A stretch of DNA of 31,329 nucleotides from Lachnospiraceae bacterium (GCA_900770225.1 CAAGJU010000250.1:1-31329), one strand, 5' to 3'. Counted from the first letter of the stretch, positions 7,054 to 14,923 are shown. Numbers and translations are program-made. Notes: generated by a model not told the origin, from the sequence alone.

Positions 7054-8946
7054 TCAACTGCGTGACTCCTGCTGCATGCCTGCACGTGTGTCCCGTGCCA
7101 GCTTCTTCATCTCGCGCGCGTTCTCCAGAACGGCCGGTGTGATTCTGGCACCGCCCAGGATGCGGGCGAGTTCCTCCACGGATTCCTCATCATCCAGCTC
7201 CCGGATATGGGATACCGTGGCTCCGTTCTCCACATTCTTTTCAATAAGAAAATGATGATCAGCCATGGCAGCGATCTGCGCCAGATGCGTGATGCAGATA
7301 ACCTGACGGTTTGTCGTGTTCTCCGCCGCAGTTCCTGACGACTGCCTGTCCGCTCCGTCAGCTTTCTTCGCATTCTGTACTTCCGCGCTGCGCGCTACGG
7401 ACTGTTCTTCAACGCTGTTGTTGCCTTCATCGTGTTCAGTCGTGCCGCCGTCTCCTGCGCTCTGTTGTTCCGAACTGCTGTCGTCCGCAGACTGCATCAG
7501 CGGTGTGGAGGCGATGCGCGCCATTTTTTCCGACACGGCCTGCGCCGTTCTGCCGCTGATACCTGTGTCGATCTCATCGAAGATCAGTGTTTCCGTCGCG
7601 TCCCGGTCGGCGAGGATTGTTTTGATCGCCAGCATGATACGTGAGAGCTCTCCGCCGGATACCACCTTGCTGAGCGGCCGCATCGGCTCCCCCGGGTTCG
7701 TCGAGATCATAAAGCACACAGCGTCTGTGCCCTTCGCTGAATAGTGCTCCGTATCAGAAAAATCAATGTCAAAAGCGGATGACAGGAAGTTCAGGTCCTG
7801 CAGAGATGTCCTGATCTGCGCGGAGAGATCCGCTGCCGCCTTCTTCCTCGCTTCCGTCAGCTTTTTACACGAGCTGCGGAGATTGGCTTCCGCCTTTGTG
7901 AGATGCAGCGTCAGCTCTTCCTTCCGTTCGTCGAAGTTCTCCATCTCCTGCAGCTTGTTTTTCTGCGCATCCAGATAGGCCTGAACGTCTTCGAGTGTGT
8001 GCCCGTATTTGGCCTTCAGGTCATTCAGGAGATCAAGCCTTTTCTCCGTCTCGTAGTATTCCTCATCAGAGAAGGTAAAATCCTCCAGATATCCGGCGAT
8101 CTCACGGTTAAAATCATTGAGCAGATTGTCGATATCGGCGATGCTGTCGGCCTGTTCCTTCAGGCTCTCATCGTATTCGGCCGCCTGCATCATCTCGCGC
8201 ACAGCCTCTCCGGTCTGTGCGCCGGCGCCGCTGTCAGAATCGGTGAGCGCATGCGCACGGTTCAGGCATTCGACGATATTCCGGCTGTTGGACATCCGCC
8301 GGTAGGCCTTCTCGAGCTCCTCATCCTCACCCGGCTGAATGCGGGCGTCCTCGATCTCCTTTATTTCATATTGAAGGAAAGACATCTCCCGCTCACGCTC
8401 GGCGGCATTCATGTCAAATCCTCCCAGTTCTTTTCTGATCGCACTGTAGGTATGATAATCTTTCGCCACGGCAGCCTTCAGAGCGGCGATCTTCTTTCCG
8501 CCGAAATCATCGAGGATTTCCAGCTGATTATCAGGATACAGCAGCTTCTGGTGCTCGTGCTGTCCGTGGATGTCCAGAAGAAGTCCGGCCGCCTGACGGA
8601 CCTTTGCCGCCGTGCCGGTCTCTCCGTTGATACGGAAAATACTCTTGCTGCCGGTTATTTTTCTTGAAATGATGAGCTGGCCATCCTCGGTCTCGATATC
8701 CAGTTCGGCGAGTTTTTTCTGCACAGCCGGATTTTCGACCTGAAAAATCAGCTCGACCAGCGCGCTTTTACTCTCATCACGGATCATATCGCGGGACATT
8801 TTCTGTCCGAGCGCCAGATTGATCGATCCGAGCAGGATAGACTTGCCCGCGCCGGTCTCGCCGGTGAGAATATTCAGACCGGGTCCGAACGTCACTTCTG
8901 CTTCATCGATCAGCGCAAGATTTTTTACATGAAGATCTGTAAGCAT
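7054..8946 (-). CDS. recN: DNA repair protein RecN with low-complexity insert
   Basis: SMC-like ATPase acting early in double-strand-break repair. It shows the Walker A motif GETGAGKSILL (residues 29-39), central coiled-coil segments, the ABC signature VVSGGELSRIMLAIKT, the Walker B/D-loop TLIFDEIDTGISG, and the H-loop segment VICITHLAQIAAMADHH. The ATG at 8946 (MLTDLHVKNLALIDEAEV) has AAGGA upstream and matches the family N-terminus. The frame continues upstream but only into repeat R4. The product is 630 residues, longer than the usual ~550-570. The excess is a ~67-residue Ser/Gln/Glu/Asp/Ala-rich segment (7309-7509) between Walker B and the H-loop, inside the ATPase head. The catalytic motifs on both sides are intact, so the protein is probably active with a disordered loop. 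It follows argR, the usual Firmicute order. Confidence 0.96.
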   Translation of the reverse strand: MLTDLHVKNLALIDEAEVTFGPGLNILTGETGAGKSILLGSINLALGQKMSRDMIRDESKSALVELIFQVENPAVQKKLAELDIETEDGQLIISRKITGSKSIFRINGETGTAAKVRQAAGLLLDIHGQHEHQKLLYPDNQLEILDDFGGKKIAALKAAVAKDYHTYSAIRKELGGFDMNAAEREREMSFLQYEIKEIEDARIQPGEDEELEKAYRRMSNSRNIVECLNRAHALTDSDSGAGAQTGEAVREMMQAAEYDESLKEQADSIADIDNLLNDFNREIAGYLEDFTFSDEEYYETEKRLDLLNDLKAKYGHTLEDVQAYLDAQKNKLQEMENFDERKEELTLHLTKAEANLRSSCKKLTEARKKAAADLSAQIRTSLQDLNFLSSAFDIDFSDTEHYSAKGTDAVCFMISTNPGEPMRPLSKVVSGGELSRIMLAIKTILADRDATETLIFDEIDTGISGRTAQAVSEKMARIASTPLMQSADDSSSEQQSAGDGGTTEHDEGNNSVEEQSVARSAEVQNAKKADGADRQSSGTAAENTTNRQVICITHLAQIAAMADHHFLIEKNVENGATVSHIRELDDEESVEELARILGGARITPAVLENAREMKKLARDTRAGMQQESRS

Positions 8947-8998
8947 GTATGTCCTTTCATCGTTCCTGTTCGTTCGTTTACAGCAATCTGTACAAGGG

Positions 8999-9153
8999 CG
9001 GTCTGCTTGTAAGCTCGCTAACTGCGCTGACGGGCGTCGCACGACCGACTACGTCGGTCTGACACGGCGCTCGCGCATAAGCTTCGAGCTTCCCTTCGGT
9101 CGCTCTCAGCAAGTGCTCATCGCTCTGTTGCGGTGGAAGCATCTGTATTCTGG
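8999..9153 (+). repeat. Dispersed intergenic repeat R4 (core A, E2 end)
   Basis: Core A (about 9013-9125) nearly matches positions 11-90, but carries about 36 extra bases. These include a perfect hairpin (GACCGAC, TAC, GTCGGTC; 9043-9059). Its right end is not E1 but E2 (GGTGGAAGCATCTGTATTCTGG, 9132-9153), the end module otherwise joined to core B at 10626-10769. The repeat lies between argR and recN, about 50 bp upstream of the recN start. Confidence 0.88.
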
Positions 9154-9169
9154 TATATTACAGAAACCG

Positions 9170-9628
9170 TCAACCGGCCATATGAAGCAGATCTTTCAGC
9201 CGCTCCGCCACATGGTCGGCGTCTTCGTCTGTGCGCAGAGCGCAGAATATGGTATTATCGCCTGCGATACAGCCGACGATCTCGTCCCAGTTGATCTCAT
9301 CCAGCGCCGCTGCCGCTGCCATGGCCATACCAGCCGCCGTTTTGACAACGATCAGGTTGCCGGCCGTGCTGACCGACTGACAGGCTTCCTGAAGAACGCG
9401 CACGTAACGGCCCGCGGTGCCCGGTTTGTGGTTCTGGAGCAGAGCGTAGCGCTGCTTTCCGTGCTCTCCGGCCACTTTCATCAGCTTCAGTTCCCGGATA
9501 TCCCTGGAAACTGTTGCCTGGGTCACGTGAAAGCCCTTCTCTCTCAGTTTTTCCGCAAGTTCTTCCTGTGTCTCGATCTCATTCCCGTGAATCAGTTTCA
9601 GGATTTCTTTCTGTCTTTCGCGTTTCAA
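9170..9628 (-). CDS. argR: Arginine repressor ArgR/AhrC
   Basis: Hexameric arginine-sensing repressor of arginine biosynthesis and regulator of catabolism. The 152 residues contain the N-terminal winged helix (RQKEILKLIHGNEIETQEEL, VTQATVSRDIRELKL) and the C-terminal oligomerisation/arginine-binding domain. The latter has the characteristic GCIAGDNTIFCALR segment, including the Asp-rich ligand site. The start codon is TTG with GGGAGG six nt upstream; no ATG is better placed. It is encoded between nadK and recN, the conserved clostridial position. A 14-bp direct repeat (9649-9662 and 9685-9698) lies just upstream and could be part of its control region, although it does not resemble a canonical ARG box. 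Confidence 0.96.
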   Translation of the reverse strand: MKRERQKEILKLIHGNEIETQEELAEKLREKGFHVTQATVSRDIRELKLMKVAGEHGKQRYALLQNHKPGTAGRYVRVLQEACQSVSTAGNLIVVKTAAGMAMAAAAALDEINWDEIVGCIAGDNTIFCALRTDEDADHVAERLKDLLHMAG

Positions 9629-9648
9629 GCTTATCCTCCCGTCGCATG

Positions 9649-9698
9649 TGCCTGGGTTATCCCTTATTTATTTTTTCGCGAAGCTGCCTGGGTTATCC
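9649..9698. repeat. 14-bp direct repeat upstream of argR
   Basis: TGCCTGGGTTATCC occurs at 9649-9662 and again at 9685-9698, 36 bp start to start, in the 101-bp nadK-argR spacer. The separation is between three and four helical turns. No function is known; a regulator binding site or a small duplication are both possible. Confidence 0.6.
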
Positions 9699-9729
9699 TT
9701 CATTGATGTATCCGTGGCGCATGCCCCGA

Positions 9730-10590
9730 TCATACTTCATTCATCTTTCTGCGGAGCGTGCCCAGAAAACTGTCATCGTGGATCCGCACGATCAGGGTAT
9801 CATGATCCGCACGCGTGATGACAGCCCTGTCTCCTGTATTCATCGGTGCCTTCGTATCGCCGTCGAAATATGCCATGGCGTGCTCGACCGTATCGTCGCG
9901 CCCGGCACCTATCCTGACGGTGATCTCGCTGTCCGCGGGAAGAATGATGCTCCTGGTGTTGAGCGTATGGGCAGCCAGCGGAGTGATCAGAAAAAGCTCC
10001 GAATCCGGCGATATCAGCGGACCTCCCGCCGACAGGCTGTATCCGGTTGAGCCCGTTGGCGTGGATATGATCACGCCGTCGCCCCGGTAGTAATTCAGAT
10101 ATTTGCCGTTGACATAGTTATAGATCGCCATGACATGCGGCGCACCCGCACTGCCGATAAAAAGATCATTGAGTGCGGTTCCCTCACGAATGATCTGATC
10201 GCCGCTGTAAACAATGCCGTGCAGCATCATCCGGTGCTCAATTTTGTATTTGTCCTGCAGCAGGCAGTCCAGTGCCGGAAAAACAGAGGCCCTGTCGATT
10301 TCAGCCAGATAGCCGAGGGTCCCGAGATTGATGCCGAGCAGGGGAATATTGAGTCCCTGCACATCGTCCGCCGCCCGCATCAGCGTCCCGTCTCCGCCAA
10401 GGACGATGATGCATTCCGTTCCCTCCGGGATCTCGGACGGATCGGTGTTCCGGTGACGTTCATCGACAAGCTCCTCGCTTTTTCTCACCGCACACGTGGC
10501 ACCGTTCGCCTCGAGGTAATGGACAATGGATGTCCGGAAGGTGAGATCCGGGTCCTTGGCGCGGTTGGTAATGATATAAAACTTCTTCAT
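9730..10590 (-). CDS. nadK: NAD kinase
   Basis: Phosphorylates NAD to NADP, the only route to cellular NADP. The 286 residues carry the GGDGT motif (VLGGDGTLMRAAD, residues 63-75), GINLGTLGYLAEI, a Asn-Asp segment (TALNDLFIG) and the Gly-rich substrate motif STPTGSTGYSLSAGGPLISP. The ATG start has AGGAAAA upstream. Length and motif order are normal for the family. It sits between tlyA and argR as in many Clostridia. Repeat R5 separates it from tlyA, so it may be read through from upstream or started from an unrecognised promoter. Confidence 0.97.
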   Translation of the reverse strand: MKKFYIITNRAKDPDLTFRTSIVHYLEANGATCAVRKSEELVDERHRNTDPSEIPEGTECIIVLGGDGTLMRAADDVQGLNIPLLGINLGTLGYLAEIDRASVFPALDCLLQDKYKIEHRMMLHGIVYSGDQIIREGTALNDLFIGSAGAPHVMAIYNYVNGKYLNYYRGDGVIISTPTGSTGYSLSAGGPLISPDSELFLITPLAAHTLNTRSIILPADSEITVRIGAGRDDTVEHAMAYFDGDTKAPMNTGDRAVITRADHDTLIVRIHDDSFLGTLRRKMNEV

Positions 10591-10625
10591 CGGTTTTCCT
10601 CAACATACGTTCATACTGAATATCT

Positions 10626-10769
10626 TCCAGAATACAGATGCCTCCACCCGCAACACGCTCTCGCTCGTCCTCGACGCAGCGGTGGTAAACTCGTCCATCG
10701 CTACGCTCGGACTCGCTAACCACCGGCGTCTGCGGATGGTTGCGGGTTGGAAGCATCTGTATTTCTGGA
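10626..10769 (+). repeat. Palindromic intergenic repeat R5 (core B, E2 ends)
   Basis: A 144-bp element with imperfect terminal inverted repeats. The left arm (10626-10654) includes CCAGAATACAGATGC and CCCGCAAC; the right arm (10739-10769) includes the complementary GTTGCGGG and GCATCTG. The core has GACGC/GCGTC with an AG bulge, CGGTGGT/ACCACCG, a 6x6 internal loop and GTCC/GGAC (10693-10696/10709-10712). Same orientation as the repeat at 5773-5906. It lies between tlyA and nadK. Confidence 0.9.
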
Positions 10770-10811
10770 TATTCTGCCCCAATCATCAATCAACAATGCT
10801 TCTTAATCTGA

Positions 10812-11708
10812 TCAGTCCAGTGACTGATGAGCTTTCTTCACGACAGTCAGGATCTGTTCTTCATCCACACCGTGTCGTTTCTGCGGATGATCCGCCGGCT
10901 GCTCTTCTTCCACTGACGGAAGCTGTTCCTGTGCCACTGGTGAAAGCTGTTCTTCTTCCGGCACCGGCTTCTTCAGTAAATGCAGCAGGTATTCGATGTT
11001 TCCCTCCGGCCCTTTGATTGGTGAGAACGAGAGGTCCTCGGGAATAAGGCCGATCGCAGCGGCGAAATCCGTCACTTCGCGGATCACTGCGGCATGTACC
11101 TTCGGGTCCCGGACGACACCTTTTTTACCCACTTTATCGCGGCCCGCCTCAAACTGCGGCTTGATAAGACAGACAAGTTCTCCCTCTTCCGTCATCAGAT
11201 CTCTCACCGGCGGAAGAACCGTTTTCAGAGAAATAAACGATACATCAATAGAAACAAAGGACGGACGCTCTCCGATATCCTCCGGCGTCACATAGCGGAT
11301 ATTCGTCTTTTCCATCACCGTCACGCGGGGGTCTTCCCGCAGTTTCCAGTCGAGCTGTCCTCTGCCCACATCAACCGAATAGACATGCGCCGCACCGTTC
11401 TGCAGCATGCAGTCCGTAAAGCCGCCGGTTGACGCACCGACATCCATGCAGACCCTGTCTTTGAGATCCAGGTGGAAGGTTTTGACAGCCTTGTCCAGTT
11501 TGAGTCCTCCCCGGCTGACAAACGGGAAGAGGGCGCGGCTGCTTTTTTTCAGCGTGATCTCCGCATCGTCCGGAAAGGTCATTCCCGCCTTGTCCTCACG
11601 CTGTCCGTTGACGAGAACTTCGCCGGCCATGATGATGGCTTTTGCCTTCTCCCGTGACGGCGCGAGTCCGTTTTTCACTACAAGTATATCCAGGCGTTCT
11701 TTCGCCAT
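10812..11708 (-). CDS. tlyA: TlyA family rRNA 2'-O-methyltransferase-like protein
   Basis: Member of the S4-plus-FtsJ family. TlyA of mycobacteria methylates ribosomal RNA; members were formerly called haemolysin A. An N-terminal S4 RNA-binding domain (RLDILVVKNGLAPSREKAK, AGEVLVNG) is followed by a SAM-binding methyltransferase fold. Visible motifs there are VSRGGLKL, DVGASTGGFTDCML, SVDVGRGQLDWKLR and FVSIDVSFISL. The protein is 298 residues against about 270 normally. The extra ~33 residues are a Glu/Gln/Pro-rich insert with imperfect EEEQL/EEEQP repeats just before the conserved final helix (ILTVVKKAHQSLD). ATG start with GGGAGAAG upstream. It lies between dxs and nadK, the usual clostridial order. 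The precise rRNA target here is not known. Confidence 0.93.
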   Translation of the reverse strand: MAKERLDILVVKNGLAPSREKAKAIIMAGEVLVNGQREDKAGMTFPDDAEITLKKSSRALFPFVSRGGLKLDKAVKTFHLDLKDRVCMDVGASTGGFTDCMLQNGAAHVYSVDVGRGQLDWKLREDPRVTVMEKTNIRYVTPEDIGERPSFVSIDVSFISLKTVLPPVRDLMTEEGELVCLIKPQFEAGRDKVGKKGVVRDPKVHAAVIREVTDFAAAIGLIPEDLSFSPIKGPEGNIEYLLHLLKKPVPEEEQLSPVAQEQLPSVEEEQPADHPQKRHGVDEEQILTVVKKAHQSLD

Positions 11709-11723
11709 ATCTTCTCCCGTCTC

Positions 11724-11805
11724 CGTATGTCCGGCGGCATATATTCCATCACAAATGCCGCTACACTAAGGGCAGCCATTGCTGTCTTCGTATGTCCGGC
11801 GGCAT
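11724..11805. repeat. 17-bp direct repeat upstream of tlyA
   Basis: CGTATGTCCGGCGGCAT occurs at 11724-11740 and 11789-11805. Read on the minus strand, both copies fall in short frames that encode the same peptide core (MPPDIRR). The frame from 11837 or so gives about 25 residues and ends before tlyA. This may be a local duplication with a relic or leader frame; there is no convincing gene in the 255-bp dxs-tlyA spacer. Confidence 0.55.
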
Positions 11806-11963
11806 GAATCCTCCCGCATCCGGACGATATTCAACCATGCCCTTTACTGCGTATATCCGCGCCATAAACACAATCGAAATCCATGGCAGTGTATGCTCTT
11901 ATACAGGCAGGTGATTGCTGACCGTTCTTCATGATTTCTGCATATCTTTTTGTGTGTATGCCT

Positions 11964-13817
11964 TTAAGCCGGCAGGTGGTCCCGGATGTCCCGTGCGATG
12001 GTCTCGGGATCCAGCCCTGCCTTTTCTCTCTGCTGTGCCACCGTCGCATGATGGATAAAAATATCCGGCACCGCCTCGATACGCACCCGCACCGGCAGCT
12101 GCTCCTCACAGACAAAAGCGGCGACCTGTTCACCGAAGCCACCTGTGCGGACATTTTCCTCCAGCGTCACATACAGATCGTGATCTCCGGAGAGCTCTCT
12201 CAGCAGCTCTTCGTCAAACGGCTTGACAAAGCGCATATTGACAACCGTCGGATCGAAACCGTCCTTCCGCAGACTGTCTGCCACTGCACACGCTATCTGC
12301 ACCATGGATCCGATCGCAAGAAGGGCGATTCCATGACCGCGGGAAATAACTTCCGCTCTGCCCTTCTCGACAGGTTCGCGATGATCAGACAGCCCGTCCC
12401 AGGCCGCACCCTTCGGATAGCGAATGGCCACAGGGCCATCGGCATCAACGGCGAACTTCACCATATCAGAGAGTTCCCATTTATTTTTCGGCGCCATCAC
12501 CGTCATATTCGGCATCATCGACAGATAAGACAGGTCAAAGCAGCCGTTGTGCGTCGCGCCGTCCGGTCCGACAAATCCGGCGCGGTCCACGCACAGGATC
12601 ACATGCAGATTCTGCAGGCATACATCATCCAGAATCTGATCATAGGCCCGCTGCAGAAAAGCGGAATACACGGCAACGATCGGGATCCTGCCTCCGAGTG
12701 CCAGTCCTGCGGCGAAAGTCACCGCGTGCTCCTCGGCAATGCCCGTGTCAAAGAAGCGGTCCGGGAAGTGATTGGCAAACCGCTTCAGGCCTGTGCCCTC
12801 TTCCATCGCCGCCGTCACGGCGCAGACCTTCGGATTTCTGTCGCCCATCTTGACCATCACCGTTGAAAAAATATCGGTATAGGTCGTGACGCCATTGTCC
12901 AGCGGTACGCCGTTCCTCAGATCAAACGGGCTTGCCCCGTGGAATCTCTCCGGATGGTGCACGGCAGGCTGATACCCGCGTCCCTTCTGGGTGACCACGT
13001 GAACGAGAACCGGTCCTTTCATCCGCTCCGCCGTGCGGAAGGCCTCGATCATCGCCCGGATATTGTGTCCGTCGACAGGTCCGAGATAGGTGATGCCCAT
13101 ATCCTCGAAAAACATGCCGGGGATGACCAGCTGCTTGATGCTGTTTTTCGTCCTGCGGATCCGCATGACAAGCTCATCGCCGCCCGGTTTTTTCTCCAGC
13201 CGCTCTTTAACGTTTTCCTTTAAATCTACATAATAGGGAGATGTCCTGAGCTGCGCCAGATAGTTATGCATACCACCGACGTTTTTGGAAATGGACATAT
13301 TGTTATCATTCAGGACAATGACGAAGTTGGTCTTCAGCTGTGCGGCATTATTCAGAGCTTCATAAGCCATGCCGCCTGTCAGCGCGCCATCGCCGATCAC
13401 AGAGACCACGTGATAATTCTCATGATTCAGATCCCGCGCACGCACGTAACCGAGCCCTGCGGAGATCGAACTGGAGCTGTGACCGGAATCCCATACATCG
13501 CAGGCACTCTCAGACCTTCTGGGAAATCCCGAAATACCGCCTTCCTGGCGCAGGGTGTCAAACACATCTTGCCGTCCCGTCAGAATTTTATGCGTATACG
13601 ACTGATGCCCGACATCCCAGATGATCTTGTCCCTGGGAAGTGTGTATACATAATGCAGTGCTATGGTCAGCTCCACGGCTCCGAGATTGGATGCCAGATG
13701 ACCGCCGGTGCGGCTGACCGTCTCGATCAGCTGCCTTCGAATTTCCTTCGCAAGCTGCGGAAGATTCTCAACAGGTATTTTTTTTATGTCATTTGCTTTT
13801 TTAATCTTCTCCAGCAT
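11964..13817 (-). CDS. dxs: 1-deoxy-D-xylulose-5-phosphate synthase
   Basis: Condenses pyruvate and glyceraldehyde-3-phosphate, the first step of the methylerythritol phosphate route to isopentenyl diphosphate; thiamine-diphosphate dependent. The 617 residues show the N-terminal signature SRTGGHLASNLGAVELT, the conserved HQSYTHKILTGR, the ThDP motif GDGALTGGMAYEALNN (142 onward), and the transketolase central domain with DTGIAEEHAVTFAAGLA and DRAGFVGPDGATHNG. The C-terminal domain is also complete. The ATG start has GGAG upstream. It is separated by 49 bp from the upstream ispA and likely co-transcribed with it, so precursor synthesis and prenyl chain elongation are linked. Confidence 0.98.
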   Translation of the reverse strand: MLEKIKKANDIKKIPVENLPQLAKEIRRQLIETVSRTGGHLASNLGAVELTIALHYVYTLPRDKIIWDVGHQSYTHKILTGRQDVFDTLRQEGGISGFPRRSESACDVWDSGHSSSSISAGLGYVRARDLNHENYHVVSVIGDGALTGGMAYEALNNAAQLKTNFVIVLNDNNMSISKNVGGMHNYLAQLRTSPYYVDLKENVKERLEKKPGGDELVMRIRRTKNSIKQLVIPGMFFEDMGITYLGPVDGHNIRAMIEAFRTAERMKGPVLVHVVTQKGRGYQPAVHHPERFHGASPFDLRNGVPLDNGVTTYTDIFSTVMVKMGDRNPKVCAVTAAMEEGTGLKRFANHFPDRFFDTGIAEEHAVTFAAGLALGGRIPIVAVYSAFLQRAYDQILDDVCLQNLHVILCVDRAGFVGPDGATHNGCFDLSYLSMMPNMTVMAPKNKWELSDMVKFAVDADGPVAIRYPKGAAWDGLSDHREPVEKGRAEVISRGHGIALLAIGSMVQIACAVADSLRKDGFDPTVVNMRFVKPFDEELLRELSGDHDLYVTLEENVRTGGFGEQVAAFVCEEQLPVRVRIEAVPDIFIHHATVAQQREKAGLDPETIARDIRDHLPA

Positions 13818-13866
13818 ATACCGCTCCGATCACACCCTCGCGGTGCCGGTTAGCGAAGCACCGCCA

Positions 13867-14877
13867 TCATTTCCGCCTGGACGCCAGGCGCATCAGGTAT
13901 TCCCTCAAAAATCCACCGGCAGCCGGAAGGCTGTCCATCATGGCCGACGCCTCTGCTGTCAGCCGCTCTGCCTCCGCTGCCGCGCCATCGGCGCCGAACA
14001 GCGTCACATATGTCGTCTTGCCGTTTTTCTCATCAGAACCGGCCGGTTTCCCGATCTCTTCGGTTGTCTCCGTCGCATCGAGAACATCATCCCGGATCTG
14101 AAAAGCAAGCCCGGCCCTTCTGCCGACCTGCTCCAGCGTGTGCACATCCGTCTCCGGCGCACCTGCGAGCACAGCACCGATCATCAGGGGTGCCTCGATC
14201 AGTGCGGCGGTCTTGTGCAGATAGATATAGTCCAGTGTGTCTCTGTCGATGGAGAGCACATAATTTTTTTCATTCTCCACATCAAGGCTCTGTCCGCCGA
14301 GCATGCCATACATGCCGGTCTTCTGCATCAGAATGCGCAGTGCGGAAGCTACACGCGCTGTCCGTTCTCTGCGTTCATCTGAGCTCTCCTGCAGATCAGC
14401 GCTATTAGGTTCATCAGAATTATCCTGCGGATCAGCGTTGCTCTGTTCACCAGAGTTATCCTGCGGATCAGCATCGTTCGGTTCATCCAGTGCCTTTATC
14501 GCAGTCTCATAGGCGTAATTCATAAGAGCGTCACCGGATAAAATGCCAAGGGCAGGTCCGAAAACCGCATGCGTTGTTTTTCTGCCCCGCCGCCAGTCAT
14601 CGTTGTCGATATCCGGAAGGTCGTCATGAATAAGAGAACTTGTGTGGATCATCTCGATGGCCGCCGCAAAAGGGCCTGCCAGAGTGTCGTCGCAGCCGCC
14701 GTACATGGCGTAGCTCTGCAGCAGCAGAATCGGCCGGACGCGCTTGCCGCCCGCCAGAACGCTGTACCGCATGGCCTCCGCCAGACGGCCCGGCGATGCT
14801 TTTATTTCCGGCAGGTAGCGCTCTATGGTTTGCTCTGCCTGTTCCTGCGCCGTCCGCAGTTCATCATCGAAACCCAA
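13867..14877 (-). CDS. ispA: Polyprenyl synthetase (FPP/GGPP synthase type) with tandem-repeat insert
   Basis: Trans-prenyltransferase that extends dimethylallyl diphosphate with isopentenyl units, most likely to farnesyl diphosphate for undecaprenyl carriers. It has the GGKRVRPIL substrate motif, the first Asp-rich motif DDLPDIDNDD (85-94), GMLGGQSLDV, and the second Asp-rich motif DDVLD (263-267). The start is TTG with AGGAG nine nt upstream. The product is 336 residues, about 40 longer than normal, because residues 131-168 are three copies of a 12-residue Asp/Asn/Ser/Pro-rich unit, encoded by a 36-bp tandem repeat. The insert lies in a loop between catalytic helices; all catalytic residues remain. 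It is located between xseB and dxs, as usual in Clostridia. Confidence 0.96.
   Translation of the reverse strand: MGFDDELRTAQEQAEQTIERYLPEIKASPGRLAEAMRYSVLAGGKRVRPILLLQSYAMYGGCDDTLAGPFAAAIEMIHTSSLIHDDLPDIDNDDWRRGRKTTHAVFGPALGILSGDALMNYAYETAIKALDEPNDADPQDNSGEQSNADPQDNSDEPNSADLQESSDERRERTARVASALRILMQKTGMYGMLGGQSLDVENEKNYVLSIDRDTLDYIYLHKTAALIEAPLMIGAVLAGAPETDVHTLEQVGRRAGLAFQIRDDVLDATETTEEIGKPAGSDEKNGKTTYVTLFGADGAAAEAERLTAEASAMMDSLPAAGGFLREYLMRLASRRK
14381..14488. repeat. 36-bp tandem repeat (3 units) inside ispA
   Basis: Units are 14381-14416, 14417-14452 and 14453-14488, each holding TCCTGCRGATCAGC followed by a diverged half. They are in frame (12 codons each) and encode an acidic, polar insert. 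Unit number could vary between strains through slippage. Confidence 0.88.
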
Positions 14878-14907
14878 TGAAATCTGCTCCTTTCATCTGA
14901 CCTGTTG

Positions 14908-14923
14908 CAGAATACAGATGCCT
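14908..14923 (+). repeat. Solitary E2 end module next to xseB stop
   Basis: CAGAATACAGATGCCT matches the left arm of the repeat at 10626-10769. It fills the 46-bp xseB-ispA spacer up to the xseB stop codon, with no partner arm or core nearby. It is likely the scar of a deleted element. Confidence 0.65.

Noticed and set aside
7309..7509. An intein in RecN
   Set aside because: Only about 67 residues, with no splicing-junction Cys/Ser and His-Asn motifs; composition is low-complexity.
8947..9042. An upstream extension of RecN by 32 residues
   Set aside because: The extension is read from repeat R4; the ATG at 8946 has a good ribosome binding site and matches the family start.
11831..12154. A 107-codon minus-strand frame at the end of dxs
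   Set aside because: Most of it overlaps dxs in another frame; the remaining part in the spacer has no start signal or family resemblance.
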